NCBI GenBank assembly: GCA_040752815.1
Contig: JBFMGC010000025.1
Location: forward strand, 1 to 42,973
Direction of reading: 5' to 3'
Source of the DNA: Candidatus Zixiibacteriota bacterium
GTDB taxonomy: Bacteria; Zixibacteria; MSB-5A5; GN15; FEB-12
Length of the DNA: 42,973 nucleotides
Below, in pieces: positions 19,741-28,520 of the stretch. Both the position numbers and the translations under genes were made by a program. Position 1 is the first letter of the stretch. Each line of letters opens with the position of its first letter. Under the pieces are notes generated by a model. The model was not told where the DNA came from. It made no database searches and was given only the letters and a program-made list of their open reading frames with translations.

Positions 19741-22158
19741 CTACTCGATGCTTAGATCAAAGGGCATGCGGGCCAGGATTGCACCTTCGGTGGATACAGG
19801 AAGCAACGGCAGCTCGCCTTCGGGCGAGTTGCCCTTTCCGCTTAGCATCGCCATCACCTGTTTCCAGAGCGAAGCGCCCGGCAGCAGAAACAATGGACGT
19901 TTTTGAGGGTAGATTTCGACTCGGTACCTCTCGAGACCAATCTCGGCGGCGAGATGATCGAGCGCCGGTTTGATGCCGCCGGTCTGGTCGGCGAGACCGC
20001 ACGCCACTGCCTGGCGGCCGGTCCACACACGACCGCGAGCAAGCTGGTCAACCGAGTCCTCGGTGAGTCGCCGACTGGTCGACACCAGCGACACAAAGTG
20101 ATCGTAGAACGCCTGCAGGTGGGACTGATACTTTTCGCGCTCCTCCGGAAGAAACGGACGCATGGTGGAGAGCATACCGGCGTACTGCCCGCGCGTGTAC
20201 AGTTCCTTGCCCAGCTTGATCTTCTCGTACAGTCCGCTCAGATCGAGCTTACCGCCGTAGATACCTATCGAGCCGGTCACGGTTGCCGGGTTTACAAACA
20301 AACGCCGGCTCGGGGTGGCGATATAGTACCCCCCCGACGCGGCCACGTTGGCCATCGACACCATGAGCGGTTTCGTTTCCGCAGCTTTGGCCGCGGCGCG
20401 GTGGATTTCCTCGCCCGCCAGCGCCCAGCCGCCGGGTGAATTTACTCTAAGTACGATTCCGGCCACCTCGGGATTGCGCCAGGCTCTTTCGAAAGCCTGC
20501 GCCATAGGCCTCGGTCTGACGCTTGATGACGGTTCCGGCCAGCCATCATTGCCGCTGTCCTGTGTGATTTCACCGTCGGCCACCACCACGGCGATCACCG
20601 GCGTCGGTTGCCAGGAGTCGTTGACGAGGGTATCGGACTGGTAGCGGCGAAACGAAATCGATGGCAGCCCTGCGAAGTAGTTCCTGGCGACCAGGTCCCG
20701 ATAGCACAAGCCGTCCACCAGGCCGTACCTTAGAGCCTCGTCCGACGTGAACGGGCCGCGATCTATCATGTGGCGCACGGAGTCGGCGGATAGCCCGCGC
20801 CCGTCCGCAATGGCCGCCACGAACTGCTCGAACAGATCGTCGAGCAGCGCGTTGATCTGTTCGCGGTTTTCGTCGCTGGACGACTCCCTCGTATACGCCT
20901 CGGGCGCACTCTTGTACTCACCCACTCGAAGCAGCTCAATCCTGGCCCCGACCTTTTCCAGCGTGCCCGCCCAGAACGTCAGTTCGGCGCGCAAGCCGAC
21001 TAGTTGCAACTGGCTCACTGGAGGGATAAGTATCGAATCGGCGGCACTCGCCACGTAATAGCCGAGATTGTTCGGCGCGCCGAGATGGCAGATGATTCGC
21101 TTGCCGCGCGAGCGAAAGTTCTGAAGTGCGTCGCGCAGTTCCTGGGCCTGCCCCATGCCGAGAGCGAGACGGTCGAGATTGAGTTTCATCGCACCGATTG
21201 AGCGGTCATCAGCCGCACGGTAGATATCCGTAATCAGGGACAGAAACGGCACGGATCGCGGTCCGAAAATCGGCTGCGGCGGATTCTCGGCAACGGTTCC
21301 GCTGATTGTCAGGTCGAGCCGCCGCGGGTTCTCCGGGATCAGCGACGCCTGCCGCATATTCGTGGCGCCGACAAACATTGTCGTACGCCCGTTGTGGCCC
21401 GCTTTGTCGAAGCGGCTGTGCGAACCCACAAAGTACTTGAGCAGGTTCGCCCGGAGACCGATCTGGAAGTTGCCGTCGGAATCCACCCAACTGTTGACAT
21501 ACAGTCCCGGTGTGGGAATTAGCTCGGCATGATAGACGAATTCCGCCTCGCTCAGGTTCTGTCGCGACGAGAGAAACACATCGGCAGCGACCGTCAGAAC
21601 CTGGCCCAGCGGCCGGTAGCCCAGTGAGTAGCGCTGTTCGGTAGCGGTTCTCTCGCCGTCTACCCGGCCCCGGTTCAGGTTGGAAAAAACTGCCCCGACT
21701 GCGAATGAGCCCATTCCTTGCGTGGCGAAACCCAGATTCCACAGATGACGGTTGTTATAGATACCGGGGCCTTTGCGAAAATACCGATACGAGGTGCCGA
21801 CATTGAGAGTCTGCCCCAGTTTCAAACCCAATGATGCTAGCCATTCATCGTAATCTTCACCGGCGGGATTGTCGACATGCCGCACGGCTGTCGCGGCGCC
21901 GTCGCGATAGAACACCGTCCCCCAACTCTTGAAGTAATCACCCGCGTAATAGTCGGCCATGATCTCGAAGCCGGTCATGCCGGTACGCCCCAGGCCGGCC
22001 GGGTTATTCCAAGCCGATTCGAGCCCATAAGTGGTAGCGGCAGGACGGTAATAGAACACACCCTCAGGCAGGGGGATCCGCCGGCTATCATCGGAGCCGT
22101 ATGCGGACGTAATGAGAAGGAATGAAAGAACCGGTCGACACCAGCGCCACGGATTCAT
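19741..22158 (-). CDS. SppA-family signal peptide peptidase with barrel-like N-terminal domain
   Basis: 805 residues, S49 serine protease. Residues 1-20 are a signal peptide. Residues ~40-275 alternate hydrophobic and polar beta strands and start with ATTYGLESAWNNPAGLG, the NPAGL hallmark of outer-membrane barrel proteins of the PorV/TodX/FadL style. The SppA part begins near 280 (RRLDLTISGTVAENPP). The catalytic dyad is K416 (GEYKSAPEAYTR) and S608 (VAASGGYYIATP), spaced as in E. coli SppA (K209/S409), so it looks active. SppA normally clears cleaved signal peptides at the inner membrane; this fusion suggests an outer-membrane or periplasmic protease (inference). The ATG is 1 bp after the stop of the DUF4097 gene. 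Last gene of a three-gene operon. Confidence 0.9.
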   Translation of the reverse strand: MNPWRWCRPVLSFLLITSAYGSDDSRRIPLPEGVFYYRPAATTYGLESAWNNPAGLGRTGMTGFEIMADYYAGDYFKSWGTVFYRDGAATAVRHVDNPAGEDYDEWLASLGLKLGQTLNVGTSYRYFRKGPGIYNNRHLWNLGFATQGMGSFAVGAVFSNLNRGRVDGERTATEQRYSLGYRPLGQVLTVAADVFLSSRQNLSEAEFVYHAELIPTPGLYVNSWVDSDGNFQIGLRANLLKYFVGSHSRFDKAGHNGRTTMFVGATNMRQASLIPENPRRLDLTISGTVAENPPQPIFGPRSVPFLSLITDIYRAADDRSIGAMKLNLDRLALGMGQAQELRDALQNFRSRGKRIICHLGAPNNLGYYVASAADSILIPPVSQLQLVGLRAELTFWAGTLEKVGARIELLRVGEYKSAPEAYTRESSSDENREQINALLDDLFEQFVAAIADGRGLSADSVRHMIDRGPFTSDEALRYGLVDGLCYRDLVARNYFAGLPSISFRRYQSDTLVNDSWQPTPVIAVVVADGEITQDSGNDGWPEPSSSVRPRPMAQAFERAWRNPEVAGIVLRVNSPGGWALAGEEIHRAAAKAAETKPLMVSMANVAASGGYYIATPSRRLFVNPATVTGSIGIYGGKLDLSGLYEKIKLGKELYTRGQYAGMLSTMRPFLPEEREKYQSHLQAFYDHFVSLVSTSRRLTEDSVDQLARGRVWTGRQAVACGLADQTGGIKPALDHLAAEIGLERYRVEIYPQKRPLFLLPGASLWKQVMAMLSGKGNSPEGELPLLPVSTEGAILARMPFDLSIE

Positions 22159-22159
22159 G

Positions 22160-23218
22160 TTACTCTCCCGCCTTTCCGCGTATGAAGATGTTCCCTTTGC
22201 CTTTCACCGAGCCGCGGATATCCACTCGTCCGTCTCCAGCTACGAGGTTCAGCCGGTTGTGCTCTACCAGATCGGGGGTGAAGGAAAAGTTGGAAGCCTC
22301 GATGATCCCGTCGTCATCGACCGACAAAGTGTAAAACGCGGAGAGCGTGTCGGGCACCGAGATTTCGATATCCTCCTGACGATTGCTGATGACCAGTTGG
22401 CCCTCGTCCATCGAAGTGATCTCAACCGCCACCGGCCCCGACGTCCCCCGGATATAGCTGCTGGAGCCTTTGGCCGTCCACTTCTCGATACTGATCCGGC
22501 CGTAGCTGTTCCTCACGTTTAGCGTGCCCACCACACCGACAATGTCGATATCGCCGCCGTCATTACGAAAGCGTGCCTGCTCATCCGGGCACGATAGATT
22601 TTCAACGAGGAGTGACGAATTGGAAGTCACGGCGGAGACCTGTCCCTTGATATCGGACAGGGTGACGCGCCGATTGGCTGTGCTCACGTTGAGCCGTTCG
22701 GTAATCCCGGAAATCTCCATCTTTCCCAGAGACTCGGGGATATCGAGCGCCCGCAGCGGACCACGCGCGGTTAGGTCGTAAATCGGCGCCTCGATCTCCA
22801 ATTCCGCGCCGCTCGGTACGATTAACTCCAATTCTACCATGCCGGCGTAGTCGGTGCCGCTCCACGGCGCTGGGTTGGGCGCGCGCATTTTCACTACCGG
22901 GGTCTCGGCACGCCCCTCTGAAACGACCGAGATCAGATCGATGAAGTCAATTGCCTCCGACCGGCTGGACGCTTTGGCCACCTTGCGATACTCCACCACC
23001 AGGCTATCTGCGGTGTGCGTAACGATTTTGATGCTGCCGGAAAGGTGAACCGCCGACGCGACCTCAATCTTCGCCTTCGGCGCAACCGGCCGGGCGATAC
23101 GGATCGTCTCGGTGGCATAGGTGCCGGACTCGCGCTCGATTACTTCCTGGCCGAGCAAGGGTGAAGCCACCACGGCCAGGTAGAGAACCATCAGCAAAGA
23201 GTACCTCGTCATCTTCAT
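22160..23218 (-). CDS. DUF4097-type secreted beta-strand repeat protein
   Basis: 352 residues. Residues 1-23 form a signal peptide (LLMVLYLAVVASPLLG). The rest resembles DUF4097 (putative adhesin) beta-strand repeats: recurrent short units such as VHLSGSIKIVTHTADSLVVEY, GDIDIVGVVGTLNVRNSYGRISIEK and GDGRVDIRGSVKGKGNIFIRG, predicted to fold as a right-handed beta helix. The function of these proteins is unknown; some are linked to envelope stress. Its ATG overlaps the stop of the SpoU gene by 4 bp (positions 23215-23218) and its stop is 1 bp from the SppA start, so all three genes are coupled. Confidence 0.85.
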   Translation of the reverse strand: MKMTRYSLLMVLYLAVVASPLLGQEVIERESGTYATETIRIARPVAPKAKIEVASAVHLSGSIKIVTHTADSLVVEYRKVAKASSRSEAIDFIDLISVVSEGRAETPVVKMRAPNPAPWSGTDYAGMVELELIVPSGAELEIEAPIYDLTARGPLRALDIPESLGKMEISGITERLNVSTANRRVTLSDIKGQVSAVTSNSSLLVENLSCPDEQARFRNDGGDIDIVGVVGTLNVRNSYGRISIEKWTAKGSSSYIRGTSGPVAVEITSMDEGQLVISNRQEDIEISVPDTLSAFYTLSVDDDGIIEASNFSFTPDLVEHNRLNLVAGDGRVDIRGSVKGKGNIFIRGKAGE

Positions 23219-24012
23219 TTCCTCCGCGACCGGATGTCATAACATTCCTTCATGAGAATCGCTCCGGCTATGGCGGAATTGAGCGATTCGACCTGAGCGC
23301 TGTGCTCGATCCGTACCAATCTGTCAGCAGCCTGGATCATCTCAGGCGAGAGGCCGTCCGCCTCCGAACCTATCGCGAGCATAATGCGGTTATTCTTCAT
23401 GGAGGCCAGAACTGCATCCATTTTGTCCGATCCCTGCAGGGCGGCAGCGATGATGTGAAAGCGCTCTCGTCCTGCGGCGGCCAGTGTCTCCGCCATATCG
23501 GCCGACGCCACCGGCATGCCGAAAACCGCCCCAACCGACGCGCGCACCACCTTCGGCGAAAACGCTTCCGCGCACCTTCCGACCAGCACCACCAGATCGA
23601 AATCGAACGCCAGCGCCGTCCGGATCAGCGTGCCGACATTGCCGGGATCGGAGATGTTCTCGCACAGTAGTACATTACGCATAGTCGGGAGGATAAGTTC
23701 GCCCAGCCGCTGATTTGGAAGCTCGAAAACGGCCAGGATTCCCTGGGATGTTTCGGTGTCGGCGATCCGGGTCAGCTCGCCGGCGCTCACCTGTTGAGTG
23801 GCCACACCCGCCTTGCGAAAACGCTCCACCACCTGTCCGCCTCGGGAGGAGAGTACCGACGGCGCAAAATACAGCCGCGCAGGATATCGTTTGAAGCGGA
23901 GTGTTTCCTCCATCAGGCGAACGCCCTCAGCCAGAAATCGGCGCGACGTGCGTCGACCCTTCCTGGTCTGCAGCGCGCGGAGATTTTTTGTTTCCGATCG
24001 GCTAAGGGGCAA
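23215..24012 (-). CDS. TrmH/SpoU family RNA 2'-O-methyltransferase
   Basis: 265 residues. The N-terminal substrate-binding domain (TRKGRRTSRRFLAEGVRLMEETL) precedes the SPOUT knot with all three motifs: NISDPGNVGTLIRTA (motif 1), LAIGSEADGLS (motif 2) and VESLNSAIAGAILM (motif 3). It methylates ribose in rRNA or tRNA using S-adenosylmethionine; the exact site cannot be assigned. The start is TTG at 24012, with GAGG 9 nt upstream; no better start was seen. It heads the operon with DUF4097 and SppA and diverges from the patatin gene with only 21 bp between starts, so promoters must overlap coding sequence. Confidence 0.92.
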   Translation of the reverse strand: MPLSRSETKNLRALQTRKGRRTSRRFLAEGVRLMEETLRFKRYPARLYFAPSVLSSRGGQVVERFRKAGVATQQVSAGELTRIADTETSQGILAVFELPNQRLGELILPTMRNVLLCENISDPGNVGTLIRTALAFDFDLVVLVGRCAEAFSPKVVRASVGAVFGMPVASADMAETLAAAGRERFHIIAAALQGSDKMDAVLASMKNNRIMLAIGSEADGLSPEMIQAADRLVRIEHSAQVESLNSAIAGAILMKECYDIRSRRK

Positions 24013-24033
24013 GCTTTATTACCTCATTCGACA

Positions 24034-26700
24034 ATGACTGAGAGAATGAACCAGTTAGCTCCTCATTGGCAAGTGAAAACTCTGGCGGCGGTGTTTGCGG
24101 CGGTCGGTCTGCTGTTCTACGGTGCCACCGCGGGAGAATTAGGCATCCAAGTCGGCGGCCTGGACGGGATCGATCCATGGCAGCCCACGCCGAAAGCACA
24201 AATCGGCCTCGCGCTTTCCGGAGGCGGAGCGCGTGGGCTGAGCGCGGTGGGCGTGCTCCAGGCGTTCGAAGAAAAAGGGATCGAGCCAATCGCGATTACC
24301 GGCACGTCGATAGGCGGAGTGATCGGCGGTTTGTATGCGTGCGGATATACGGTTGATGAACTGCGCGAGATCGTGAAAGACCTCGACATCAACACGCTCA
24401 TCGCCACGCGACCGGCGCGGACATCGATGTTTCTAACGCGTCGTCAGGAACGAGAGAAGTATTTATTTTCGGTGCGGTTCAACGGCTGGCGGCCTGAGAT
24501 TCCGCGCGCCTTTACCGGCGGCCAGGAAATCACTTCGCTGCTCACCCGGCTCACGCTCAAGGCCAATTATCTCGCCGACCGCGAGTTCACCAGGTTCCCG
24601 ATCCCGTTCAAGACGGTCGGCACTGATATCGTGACCGGACAGCTTGTCGTACTTGAGCAGGGTTCGCTGGCCGATGCCATGCGGGCCACTATGGCGTTTC
24701 CGCTCGCGTTTACCGGTGTCGAGAAAGGCAATGGCCTTCTGATGGACGGCGGCATGTTGATGCCGGTGCCGGTCGAAGTGCTCCGCCCGATGGTTGATTC
24801 GGGCACCACCATTGTCGCCGTAAATACCGCAAGCCCGCTGCTGGACTTGGACGACCTAAACACACCCGTAGATATTGCCAACCAGGTTACGAGTATAATG
24901 ACCGCGGACAAGCTGCGCTACCAGCTAAGCCTGGCCGACGTTGTGCTGACACCGGTGGGGGAACAGCTCTCGTCGACTGATTTCGAGGACGCCGATAGCC
25001 TGATCGCGCTTGGTTATCGGGCGGCGCTTATGGCAGCCGACACCATACTGGCGCTACAGGCGTCGCGGTCGGCGTTGACTGTCTACGATGTGTGTGACCT
25101 GCAAGTCGTTTGCAGCGATTCGTCGCTCGCCAATAGGTTCCGGGAGTCGAGATTGGACCGTCCGTTCACTCTGCCTCAACTGATCGAAGATCTGAAAACT
25201 CTTGCCCGAACCGAGCCGGTGTTCAGTATCAAAGCCGAGCTTTTCGCCGAATGTGTGGTGCCTGATCAATCATCAGGGGCGCCGGAAAACACTGTAATCC
25301 TGCGTCTTTATCTTCAGCCGCAACCCCGCATGGTGGATATCACGTTGCGCTTCGAAGGGGACATCCTTAACGACGATCTCTCGCTCGCGCGCCTGTGTGA
25401 CTTTTCCGACAGCCTGCTCTCGCCAACCGCGCTTCGCCGCGCTGCCGACCGAATTGTCGAGCGGTACCACGACGACGGCTACGACATGGCCGAGGTGCGG
25501 GATATCGCGGTTGATTTTGACAGAATGTTGGTGACGTTTACAATCGACGAGGCGCGGGTGGGCAGAATCAACGTGGCCGAGAACAAGCGTACTCGCGACT
25601 GGCTGGTGCGATCGTACCTGCCCGTAGCCAGGGGAGGGGCGTTTTCATCCGATAAGGCGGCGCGTGGCCTTTCGGCCCTTTACGGCACCGAACTGTTTGA
25701 GCGGGTGATGCTTGATCTTGAGCCGGGCGACAGCCTGGCAACCATGACCATCCGGGTCAAGGAACGCAAATACTCGCAGGTAAGATTGGGCTGGCACTGG
25801 CATGATGAGTACCAGTCCGAGCAGTTTATCGAGCTGGTCGATGACAACGTCAACGGGGTGGGTCTCGAGTTCCTGACTCACCTGCAGTACGGGCCCGACC
25901 GCCAGGATTATCACACCGGCCTTCGCCTCGACCGGATTTTCTTCACGTATTTGACGGCGCGCCTTGGGTTCTTCTACAATCTGCTCGATCGGGATCTTTT
26001 CGACAGTCAGGGTGATGTCAACGGCTATCGCGACGAGGACCGTTGGGGCGGCGCGTTTTATCTGGGGCAGCAGATCGCCCGTCTGGGCCAGGTGCAGGCT
26101 GGTTTGCGGGTAGAGGAGATCAAGACCGCCGATCACCGCTTCAACACCGTCGGACAGCTGAGCCTTCGCACTCTGCACTTTGAGTCCGAGGTGGAATCGT
26201 TTGACCGTTATCCATTTCCGAATTCCGGAAGCAAACATCGGTTCGATCTCCGGTTTGCCGGCAAACTCCTCGGTGGCGACGTGGAGTTTACGCGATTCAA
26301 TACCTCGCTCGAAGCGTACTACACACTGACTTCATGGCTCAATTACCATCCAAAAATCTCGATGGGCTTGTCGAGGCGAGGCCTGCCGCCGTCGGAGAAA
26401 TTCTACCTCGGCGGGCTTGGTTCGTTTTCGGGATATCGGGTGAACGAACTCTCGGGCGAGAAGATGTTCTTGCTCAATCAGGAGCTGCGGTTCAAGCTGC
26501 CGTTTCGATTCTACCTGACCGGGCGGTTTGACTTTGGCGACATACAGGCCGGCGCCGAGGATATCAAGCCGGAGGAGTTTCGTCAGGGGTTTGGGGTGTC
26601 TCTATCGTTTGACTCGCCTATCGGCCCGTTCGAGTTCGGCTTCGGCGGTGGCGATTCGCCCAAGGATCAATACTACTTTTCCGCGGGGTTCAGGTTCTAG
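24034..26700 (+). CDS. Patatin-like phospholipase with Omp85-type barrel (type Vd autotransporter, PlpD-like)
   Basis: 888 residues, surface-exposed or secreted lipase. Residues ~15-35 are a signal peptide. The patatin domain (about 55-320) has the oxyanion loop GGGARG (63-68), nucleophile S92 in GTSIG and catalytic D238 in MDGGM, so the dyad is complete. POTRA-like repeats follow (about 370-600). A C-terminal beta barrel has the Omp85 motif FYLGGLGSFSGYRVN and a terminal FSAGFRF beta-signal ending in Phe. This order is that of type Vd autotransporters. The ATG at 24034 was chosen by the signal peptide; an upstream extension to 23794 would overlap the divergent methyltransferase gene antisense. 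ATG 24046 is possible. Confidence 0.93.
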   Translation: MTERMNQLAPHWQVKTLAAVFAAVGLLFYGATAGELGIQVGGLDGIDPWQPTPKAQIGLALSGGGARGLSAVGVLQAFEEKGIEPIAITGTSIGGVIGGLYACGYTVDELREIVKDLDINTLIATRPARTSMFLTRRQEREKYLFSVRFNGWRPEIPRAFTGGQEITSLLTRLTLKANYLADREFTRFPIPFKTVGTDIVTGQLVVLEQGSLADAMRATMAFPLAFTGVEKGNGLLMDGGMLMPVPVEVLRPMVDSGTTIVAVNTASPLLDLDDLNTPVDIANQVTSIMTADKLRYQLSLADVVLTPVGEQLSSTDFEDADSLIALGYRAALMAADTILALQASRSALTVYDVCDLQVVCSDSSLANRFRESRLDRPFTLPQLIEDLKTLARTEPVFSIKAELFAECVVPDQSSGAPENTVILRLYLQPQPRMVDITLRFEGDILNDDLSLARLCDFSDSLLSPTALRRAADRIVERYHDDGYDMAEVRDIAVDFDRMLVTFTIDEARVGRINVAENKRTRDWLVRSYLPVARGGAFSSDKAARGLSALYGTELFERVMLDLEPGDSLATMTIRVKERKYSQVRLGWHWHDEYQSEQFIELVDDNVNGVGLEFLTHLQYGPDRQDYHTGLRLDRIFFTYLTARLGFFYNLLDRDLFDSQGDVNGYRDEDRWGGAFYLGQQIARLGQVQAGLRVEEIKTADHRFNTVGQLSLRTLHFESEVESFDRYPFPNSGSKHRFDLRFAGKLLGGDVEFTRFNTSLEAYYTLTSWLNYHPKISMGLSRRGLPPSEKFYLGGLGSFSGYRVNELSGEKMFLLNQELRFKLPFRFYLTGRFDFGDIQAGAEDIKPEEFRQGFGVSLSFDSPIGPFEFGFGGGDSPKDQYYFSAGFRF

Positions 26701-27120
26701 CGGACGGGGGATGACAGGTACGCGGTGGTATCCGGTGGCCCAATCCGCCGGCGGCGGGGTGGGATTGGAAAGTTCCTCGCCCAACCCTTTCCCGGTGGCT
26801 GTCCGGTGGCCCACCTGCTTGCAGGTGGGAGAAGACTCTATTGCGGGCCATGTCTACCGCAGGCAACGCTGACAATTCACAGCAGTTCTGTGGGATGCCG
26901 GTGAATTTGCACGCAACACTCGTCTCTTTGTAACGTTTAGACAAAACAGGGTGAATGGACGCACGGTCCACAAGGTCAACCGCGTTGAACGGGCTGGCCG
27001 TAATATCAAGCGTGGCCCGCGGGTGGTCGGAACAACCAACCAAGTTCGTCATAGAATGCAGAATCTCCGGCAATTGATCGATAATGCCTTAACCAGAAAA
27101 CACTTCGAATCGGAGGCAGC
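26701..27120. other. Intergenic region with a perfect 9-bp palindrome
   Basis: 420 bp between the autotransporter and hydrolase genes. It contains CCCACCTGC-TT-GCAGGTGGG at 26810-26829, a perfect hairpin of the palindrome family, and more GGTGGCC-like phrases at 26735-26810. A weak 57-codon plus-strand frame (GTG 26951 to TGA 27124) ends across the hydrolase start codon; it lacks a ribosome-binding site and is not called a gene. No promoter could be assigned. Confidence 0.5.
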
Positions 27121-28164
27121 GTGAAAGCTGCATGGTCAAACTACAACGAAGCTAAAGCTGTGATCGCTCTTGCCCTTTGTCTGTTGTTTACGACGGTTGG
27201 ATCGGTTCGCTGTCAGGATCAGTGTGAACGGATAATGCAGCAGGACAGCACTCTCAATAACCTCATCGACCCGCCCGGCTACAAGACATGTCCGTTGGGG
27301 ACTCTGGGTGGTGTCGAGAAGGCAGGTACCGGGCCGCAACCAATGGTTCTGATTCCGGGATTGGGCTTTGGCGGCGATATCTTTCGCGACTTTATGACGT
27401 CTCATCTGACTCAATACACCATGTACGCGGTCACCCTGCCGGGCATGGGAGGAACCCCAGCCCCGCCGTCGCCGCCTGAAACTGTCAGCTTTGGGGAACA
27501 AACCTGGACAACCGGTGCCCTGTCTGCTATCGAAAAGCTGATTCAGGACAAGGGACTGGACCGGCCGATCGTACTGGGACACTGGATTGGCGGTACTCAG
27601 ATCGCCTTGCGCCTGGCGCTGAGTCATCCCGAAAGAGTCAAAGCGGTGATTCTGGTCTCAGGGAGCGCCTGTATGGTTCCCACCGATACTGCCAGGTTCC
27701 CCACACGCCTGTCTCTCGATCAGCGAACCAAAGCAACTGACCTGTATATGGCCCCGCTATGGTTCAAGACCGTGACCAGGGAAACCTGGGACGACAACAA
27801 CTTCCTGCCCGGAGACTACGCAGTCAACCCGGTTCGCGGCCTGAGGTTGTGGCGACAAGCCGCGACGCCGCCGTTGCATGTGTGGGTACGTTATCTCTGC
27901 GAGTTCAACGCCCAGGACATCGGACTAAGTCTGGACAGTCTTGCTGTTCCGACTCTCTTGATAAGGCCGGGACTGGAGGGTGCGGCGGAAGAATCGGGGA
28001 GCAAATACCTCGAAGGATATTGTCACAAAAGCTGGGAACTGCCTGTGGTGACCGGCGGTAAGTTTCAGATGGTGACGGTACCGAATTCGCGTGTTTGCCT
28101 CTGGTACGATCAGCCGTCTACATATGACAGCTTGATCGAAGCATTCGTCAATGTACTCGATTGA
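27121..28164 (+). CDS. Secreted alpha/beta hydrolase-fold protein lacking the catalytic nucleophile
   Basis: 347 residues with a signal peptide (AVIALALCLLFTTVGSV, cleaved near 30). The hydrolase fold is clear: MVLIPGLGFGGDIFRDF (oxyanion loop), MYAVTLPGMGG, then the nucleophile elbow VLGHWIGGTQIALRLALSHPERVKAVILVSGS. The elbow should read GHSxGG, but the nucleophile position is Trp (W155, TGG at 27583-27585), one base from TCG Ser. The catalytic His region near the C-terminus (FQMVTVPNSRVCLWYDQPSTYDSLIEAF) has Arg where His is expected. It is probably a non-catalytic binding protein or uses a different mechanism. The start is GTG with GGAGG 4 nt upstream. Downstream is repeat-rich DNA. Confidence 0.82.
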   Translation: MKAAWSNYNEAKAVIALALCLLFTTVGSVRCQDQCERIMQQDSTLNNLIDPPGYKTCPLGTLGGVEKAGTGPQPMVLIPGLGFGGDIFRDFMTSHLTQYTMYAVTLPGMGGTPAPPSPPETVSFGEQTWTTGALSAIEKLIQDKGLDRPIVLGHWIGGTQIALRLALSHPERVKAVILVSGSACMVPTDTARFPTRLSLDQRTKATDLYMAPLWFKTVTRETWDDNNFLPGDYAVNPVRGLRLWRQAATPPLHVWVRYLCEFNAQDIGLSLDSLAVPTLLIRPGLEGAAEESGSKYLEGYCHKSWELPVVTGGKFQMVTVPNSRVCLWYDQPSTYDSLIEAFVNVLD

Positions 28165-28520
28165 ACGATCTGTTGCTCAGACCAGTGCTGATAGGTGGCC
28201 CACCCTCTGGGTGTGTTTCCTGTTTGGTACAAACCGGGGACATAGGTATCAGATTGATCCGGGGACATGGGTGATGGCTCTTATGACGTGAATTCAATGC
28301 TACTTTCCAAGGCTACTTCAATAGAAACCCACCTGGAAGGTGGGCCACCCGACCCACAGCAGCCGGTTGTATTGACACATGTTCAGCGAAATCGGAATTG
28401 CTGATCAGTGGGAAAATTGTATATTTAGCAACGACTAGGTCAAACGGAAAGGGATACAGGTGTCAATCAGACTCTCCATGCCAAGTATTACCGGGACTAA
28501 AACAAGACAGGAATGATACA
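28165..28520. other. Intergenic region with palindromes and an IS-end-like direct repeat
   Basis: 356 bp. CACCC-TCT-GGGTG at 28201-28213 and CCCACCT-GGA-AGGTGGG at 28328-28344 belong to the palindrome family. CCGGGGACATAGGT (28234-28247) is repeated as CCGGGGACATGGGT (28259-28272), reminiscent of insertion-sequence termini, though no transposase is present. The following gene has different composition. Confidence 0.5.

Noticed and set aside
23794-24033. Upstream extension of the patatin frame
   Set aside because: It would run antisense through the methyltransferase N-terminus; the signal peptide begins at 24034.
26690-27073. Minus-strand 127-codon frame in the intergenic gap
   Set aside because: It runs through palindromic repeats into the end of the autotransporter gene; no domain or start signal.
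26951-27124. 57-codon frame with GTG start overlapping the hydrolase start
   Set aside because: No ribosome-binding site, GTG only, and the overlap occurs by chance in one of three frames.
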